From: Pelagophyceae sp. CCMP2097
Taxonomy: Eukaryota; Sar; Pelagophyceae
Direction of reading: 5' to 3'
DNA: 10,495 nt
NCBI GenBank assembly: GCA_026770575.1
Contig: MU657412.1
Location: 49,437 to 59,931 of the forward strand
The notes under the pieces are model-generated. The model had not been told where the DNA came from, did no database searches, and worked only from the letters and a program-made list of their open reading frames with translations. Below are positions 7,586 through 10,495 of the stretch, piece after piece (within the stretch, counting starts at the first letter, position 1; each line of letters starts with the position of its first letter). Position numbers and translations under genes: made by a program.

Positions 7586-7910
7586 CGCGCGGCGCGGCGC
7601 CCGTGCGCGACGGCAGAGGTGCGGGGCGGTCCGGCGGGCGAGTTCGGCTGGCGAGTTCTTAAGTTGTGCACCTCGTCGCGCTTTTCGCGCCAACTCGAAA
7701 TCATTCTGAAAAGGTTCTGGAATCAGGGTTAGCGTTCTTCACGCCGCGAAAAGCATCTCGGAAAGTTCCTCGAGCCACAATATTTAAAAGTATAATTTTG
7801 GGTTGAAGTAAAAGTCAAAATAAAAGCCAATTTCGTGGGTCAAACCAACGAGAGTGACGAATTTTCAGAAAAAGTCAAAATAAGGCCAATTTCGCTTTTC
7901 GGTCAAACTG
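7586..7910 (-). promoter_or_regulatory. Candidate promoter region with duplicated CCAAT-containing block
   Basis: This is the 5' flank of the minus-strand gene. Two direct copies of a block beginning AAAGTCAAAATAA lie at 7811-7845 and 7871-7908, each with GCCAATTTCG and ending GGTCAAAC, exactly 60 bp apart. A/T-rich TATA-like sequence lies at about 7780-7798. CCAAT and TATA motifs are common promoter elements, but use here is inference from position. The blocks could equally be an unrelated local duplication. Confidence 0.35.
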
Positions 7911-7919
7911 AAATTAGCT

Positions 7920-8114
7920 TCAACGGGTGTATTCACCTACATTAGGATACCTCGAAGTGAAACTCCCGTTCCTCCGGCTTCTACAATTGTAAGCGGCCGT
8001 CGTGTCGCGCCGCCAGGCCTCGTGCTCCTCCTGGTAGGCCGGCCAGTTCGGCAGGCCGCACGCGTGCCCTATCTGATCCTGGGCTGCGCAAAAAGCGCAA
8101 AAAGTGAGACAGTC
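7920..8114 (-). CDS. Small open frame or exon remnant, unknown
   Basis: An open frame without an ATG runs from 8114 down to a TGA at 7922-7920. From about 8084 it reads a protein-like stretch, including DQIGHACGLPNWPAYQEE and AYN, with balanced composition unlike the Arg/Pro-rich noise around it. An AG precedes it (GCGCAGCCCAG before G), so it could be an exon. I recognise no family. It lies between the gene's upstream region and the broken recombinase, so it may be a piece of the same mobile element. It may also be chance. Confidence 0.25.
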   Translation of the reverse strand, partial: DCLTFCAFCAAQDQIGHACGLPNWPAYQEEHEAWRRDTTAAYNCRSRRNGSFTSRYPNVGEYTR

Positions 8115-8123
8115 TCACTTTTT
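8099..8123. repeat. 12-bp perfect inverted repeat with one-base centre
   Basis: AAAAAGTGAGAC (8099-8110) and GTCTCACTTTTT (8112-8123) are exact reverse complements separated by one A. A short tandem GCGCAAAAA precedes it. It lies about 230 bp past the end of the broken recombinase on the minus strand and could be an element end or a transcript hairpin. Confidence 0.8.
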
Positions 8124-8352
8124 TGTTACTAGAGGTTTGCTCGCGCGCGCGGCGTGCGCCAGTGCCGAGCTTGCGGCCCCGCATCGAGCGGGCCTATGCG
8201 CACATGCGCAGCTCAAGACTGATTGTGCACTTGATCCTTCCCTGAAAGTGATGGCGCTGAAGAGCCGCGTTGGCGCCTTGGAGTGGCTCGTAACCCCAAT
8301 GGCGACCCAGTGTGTCATGCGGCGGCGCGTCAGCCGCGAGGTTGAGCGCGCT

Positions 8353-8651
8353 TTAAAGCGCGCCGACTGCCGCGACCGAGTCATCGATGTCCATTTTCGG
8401 GAGGCTCGTGATCCAGTCGATTTGCGTCGCGTTTCCGCGGCAAGTCCACGTAGTCGGGCGCGTTGATGCGCGCGTACATGTCGGGGGCGGCTCCCCCGCG
8501 CCATCGGCAGAGGGCCTGGATCTGCGGCCGCGACGCGCCTGCGGCGAGCAGGCGGGCACGCGCGCTCGATGCGGCCGCTGTGGTAGCACTCGGCCCGCTC
8601 GGGCCCGATGCCGCAGACGAGGAGGTCGTGCAAGACGGCGTCGAACTGCAC
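8353..8651 (-). pseudogene. Broken tyrosine recombinase, C-terminal catalytic part (Crypton/DIRS-like)
   Basis: Read on the minus strand from 8651, one frame gives FDAVLHDLLVCGIGPERAECY, then HSGR (8582-8571), the H-x-x-R motif of tyrosine recombinases. After a frame change near 8560 the next frame reads AAGASRPQIQALCRW and then PDMYARIN. The Trp codon (8503) and the Tyr codon (8476) are nine codons apart, and His to Trp is about 26 codons, matching the H-R-W-Y spacing of Cre-type enzymes. The tail moves to a third frame (DWITSLPKMDIDD) and stops at TAA 8355-8353. The N-terminal half with the first catalytic Arg is absent; the sequence upstream of 8651 is a different repeat. Two frameshifts and truncation make this inactive. 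In algae such genes usually come from Crypton or DIRS-like elements; which of them cannot be told here. Confidence 0.65.
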
Positions 8652-8653
8652 CT

Positions 8654-8876
8654 CCCAGGCTCCCGTAGGGAGAGCCCCATGGTTGCTGATCGCTGAAACA
8701 TGTCGAAGGCCTCAACCCGGAGGCCGGCGGCCGCATGCCGGCGGCCGGAGGACGGCCGCCGGAGGACGGCCGCCGTAGGACGCCGACTGGAGGCCGCCTC
8801 CGCGGGCCGTAGGTCCGGAGGTCGACGGACGGAGGCCGCCGGCCGGAGGGTTAAATGAACCCCAGGCTCCCGTAGG
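8654..8876. repeat. GC-rich dispersed repeat, units 1 and 2 (left part)
   Basis: This begins with CCAGGCTCCCGTAGGGAGAGCC and continues for about 80 bp that aligns with 10191-10268, then an expanded stretch of GGCCGG/GACGGCCGCCGG units (8725-8846), then GGAGGGTTAAATGAACCCC and the start of a second palindrome unit (8866-8876). The unit also recurs at 10144-10345. The left end coincides with truncation of the recombinase fragment, so this repeat was probably inserted into or recombined with that element. Confidence 0.75.
8872..8876. repeat. Left target-site duplication GTAGG
   Basis: It is directly adjacent to the left terminal inverted repeat and is the centre plus right-arm start of the GGCTCCC-GTA-GGGAGCC palindrome. 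Confidence 0.8.
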
Positions 8877-9025
8877 GCTTGGAATCTCAACCGCCTTCAC
8901 TAGCGGCAATCGTACAGGATCGGTCATATACCACCCCCGTACGTATGGACCCGCCCCGTCACATAGTCAGAATTTCGATTCGTGAGGTCCTGCGATAGGC
9001 AGCCGGGCCCGAACCTTTCCGATAG

Positions 9026-9089
9026 AGGAGGCAAAATCAAGTCAAAATCAAGGTAAGGAGGCAAATTGAGATTTTATCAAGTCCAAAAT
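9026..9089. repeat. Diverged 30-bp tandem pair inside the insertion
   Basis: AGGAGGCAAA begins at 9026 and again at 9056, each followed by A/T-rich sequence with TCAAGT and CAAAAT. This purine-rich block lies in the left part of the mobile element. Confidence 0.6.
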
Positions 9090-9414
9090 ATTGGGGGAAG
9101 CGCTTGTTCACGCCCTTGCAAGGCGCCCTTCTCGAGGCTGATCATTTCACGGACACCCCAGGGGACAGGGAAGCCCATAGCGACCACGCACACCCCCGTA
9201 GGCGGCCTCTGGCCTCTGGGAGCCACAACTTTGCGTCACTTGAGACTGGCTTTATCGCCGATGCCCCTTGTAGAGCCTATAGAGGCCCAACGGGGGTCTG
9301 TTAGCCGCCGTACCTGTCCGACCAGCTGAACGCCGCCCTCTCGGCCTCGGTCCCGACTCCCGAACGACGTCGGCGCGTCCCTGCACGTGGTCATGGTCGC
9401 GGTCGTCGGCGGCC

Positions 9415-9831
9415 GTGCCGTCTTCCTCGGGCCAGATGAGGCAGCGCCGACCGGCATGCATGCGACGCCGCGGTACTGCGTCGAAGGCACTCCCGAGGGT
9501 GCGTGAGTTTGGATGCCCGAGCCCTCGGGAGGGCGGGCAAACGTCCCGTCGACGGCCCTCTGACGCTTCAGTGTCGCAGGAACGGCCGAAGAAGAAGCAG
9601 CGCCGAGCCGCCGAGTGCTCGTTCTGCAGAGAAGCGGGCTTGACGACGCTGACCACCACGATGATAGGGACCACGAGACACAACCGCCCGTGCCCTCTGG
9701 CCGTCTGCGCAGACGCGCCACCCGCGGTGGTGCCACCGCGCCGCACCAACCCGCTCGAAAACGCCGGCGCCTGCACGCGGGCCTCCAACGCCTTGGACTA
9801 CCGCGGGCTGCGGATGTTGGTCCTCTTCTAA
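9415..9831 (+). other. Open frame inside the insertion, weak zinc-knuckle-like tail
   Basis: This 138-codon frame contains PKKKQRR then CSFCREAG and, 14 residues later, RHNRPCP. Basic residues followed by C-x2-C and then H-x3-C loosely resemble zinc-knuckle tails of some transposases, but the spacing is too long and the rest is Arg/Pro-rich with no recognisable domain. Overlapping open frames exist on both strands. It may be a relic of the element's transposase or nothing at all. Confidence 0.15.
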
Positions 9832-10143
9832 ATTTCCGCCTGGGCAGTTCCAGGCGCCCCCGAACTTTTTACGCACCCCCCGGGTCCCGGGGGTGTCGCC
9901 GTAAGAAACGGCGGTCCAGCCGACGCCCGTGGCCGACGTTGCACCCCCACGTCCCCGGATCGACCGACTTTCCGGCACTTTTCGAGCGCCCACGCGCGGC
10001 GCAATGAGCCGCGTCGCCAGATTATGCTACCACGCGATGCCCTATGCCCTCCGCCCGGGCCAAGCCATCAAACTCCGCCAAAGACGGCCGACCGGCCGCG
10101 GACGAGCCCCATACGTCTCCTGAAGGCGGTTGAGATTCCAAGC

Positions 10144-10148
10144 GTAGG
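10144..10148. repeat. Right target-site duplication GTAGG
   Basis: It is directly adjacent to the right terminal inverted repeat. Downstream sequence continues as the second half of the interrupted palindromic repeat (GAGCCGATGG). Confidence 0.8.
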
Positions 10149-10345
10149 GAGCCGATGGCCGTAGGCCCGCCGGTCGGAGGGTTAAATTAACCCCAGGCTC
10201 CCGTAGGGAGCCGATGGTTGTGAATCACAAAATCCTGTCGGGGCCTCCACCCGCAGGCCGGCGGCCGGAGGCCCGCGACCGGAGAATTAAACGAACCCGG
10301 CTCCCGTAGCTAGGCCCGGGGCCCCGGAGCCGATGGTAATCGCTA
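10149..10345. repeat. GC-rich dispersed repeat, unit 2 (right part), units 3 and 4
   Basis: This holds the right half of the interrupted unit, then a complete unit starting CCCCAGGCTCCCGTAGGG at 10191 with the perfect 17-base palindrome at 10196-10212, then the GGCCGGCGGCCGG stretch, then GGAGAATTAAACGAACCC and a degenerate palindrome (GGCTCCCGTAGCTAGG) near 10299. The unit includes a second small inverted motif, GGTTA-AAT-TAACC (10180-10192). Together with 8654-8876 this is a short tandem array of at least four diverged units. Confidence 0.75.
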
Positions 10346-10495
10346 AAGGAAAGCGCCGGTTTCTGGATGACGATTGGCACTCTTTCAACGCAAATGGACT
10401 GAGTGACGATAAGATGTTCGAGGCGGTGGAGGATTTACACGGCCGTGGTGTTTACGGTGCTATGGTGACGGAGGCGCATCGTGCGGGATGCATGG
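10333..10495 (+). CDS. Partial open reading frame running off the window, unknown
   Basis: From the ATG at 10333 the frame stays open for 54 codons to the window end. It contains RRFLDDDWHSFNANGLSDDK and EAVEDLHGRGVYGAMV. The composition is balanced and acidic and the codons use more A and T in third positions than the repeats upstream, so it looks like real coding sequence. I do not recognise the family. The frame is closed upstream by a TAA at 10288-10290. The ATG falls in the last degenerate repeat unit (GCCGATGG), so either the gene starts at the edge of the repeat or the repeat has replaced its true 5' end. Confidence 0.45.
   Translation, partial: MVIAKGKRRFLDDDWHSFNANGLSDDKMFEAVEDLHGRGVYGAMVTEAHRAGCM

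Larger units (their letters stand above)
8877..10143. mobile_element. 1,267-bp insertion with 23-bp terminal inverted repeats and 5-bp target duplication
   Basis: The first 23 bases (8877-8899, starting GCTTGGAATCTC) are the exact reverse complement of the last 23 (10121-10143). Immediately outside both ends is GTAGG (8872-8876 and 10144-10148). Removing the element and one GTAGG restores the repeat AACCCCAGGCTCCCGTAGGG followed by AGCCGATGG, which is present unoccupied at 10187-10217. This is strong evidence for a cut-and-paste DNA transposon. A subterminal 8-bp inverted pair (8941-8948 and 10109-10116) is also present. No clear transposase is seen, so it is probably non-autonomous or decayed. 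A 5-bp duplication fits few superfamilies (for example Transib-like or Ginger-like), but the terminal sequence does not let me assign one. Confidence 0.85.

Noticed and set aside
5092..7704. Single-exon 870-residue protein starting at 7704 and ending at 5092
   Set aside because: The first 95 codons are out of frame with the lamin-tail start and signal peptide, and the last 39 codons are intron and out-of-frame sequence. The spliced model explains both ends better.
8381..8890. Intact 169-codon minus-strand gene
   Set aside because: Only its C-terminal part (about 8560-8430) carries recombinase motifs. The rest is translation of the GGCCGG repeat and of out-of-frame sequence, so it is described as part of a frameshifted pseudogene.
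9236..10007. Several overlapping open frames of 130-178 codons on both strands inside the insertion
   Set aside because: They overlap one another on both strands, are Arg/Pro/Gly-rich and share no recognisable motif. They are expected in stop-poor GC-rich DNA.

Overview
The window looks like GC-rich nuclear DNA of a eukaryotic microalga or protist. I see short spliceosomal introns, Pro/Thr-rich linkers in a secreted protein, decayed eukaryotic-type mobile elements and minisatellites, and no operon-like packing or bacterial ribosome sites. The protein architecture (lamin-tail-like domain, Pro/Thr linkers, four-Cys repeats with a C-x-W-V start) reminds me of secreted proteins of photosynthetic stramenopiles such as pelagophytes. 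A dinoflagellate or haptophyte is not excluded, and the placement is inference.

Layout. Positions 1-2200 hold no gene I can defend, only repeats: a 16-bp tandem copy, a 13-bp minisatellite, a 23-bp inverted repeat about 550 bp apart, a poly(A) signature and a 12-bp tandem repeat. Positions about 2241-2785 (+) are the decayed 3' end of a protein that resembles transposable-element proteins, with an in-frame TAG and frame changes. Positions 2976-3100 form a long near-perfect hairpin. Positions about 3330-4404 are mostly 24-, 12- and 13-bp tandem repeats.

The one convincing gene is on the minus strand, 7585 down to 4645. The 870-codon open frame ending at 5092 is not its true extent: that stop lies inside an intron. 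I can place five introns, giving a model of about 854 residues: signal peptide, lamin-tail-like domain, Pro/Thr linker, two tandem copies of a 184-residue module, a second Pro/Thr linker and three four-Cys modules. Cys modules 2 and 3 are each split by introns at the same two codon positions, so they arose by exon duplication; module 1 has no introns.

Positions 7586-10495 are a mobile-element-rich flank. They contain a candidate promoter with a duplicated CCAAT-containing block, a small minus-strand open frame, the broken C-terminus of a tyrosine recombinase with HxxR, W and Y at canonical spacing, and an array of GC-rich repeats built around the palindrome GGCTCCC-GTA-GGGAGCC. One copy of that palindrome is split by a 1,267-bp insertion (8877-10143) with perfect 23-bp terminal inverted repeats and a 5-bp GTAGG target duplication; an unoccupied copy lies just downstream. 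An open reading frame starts at 10333 (+) and runs off the window.
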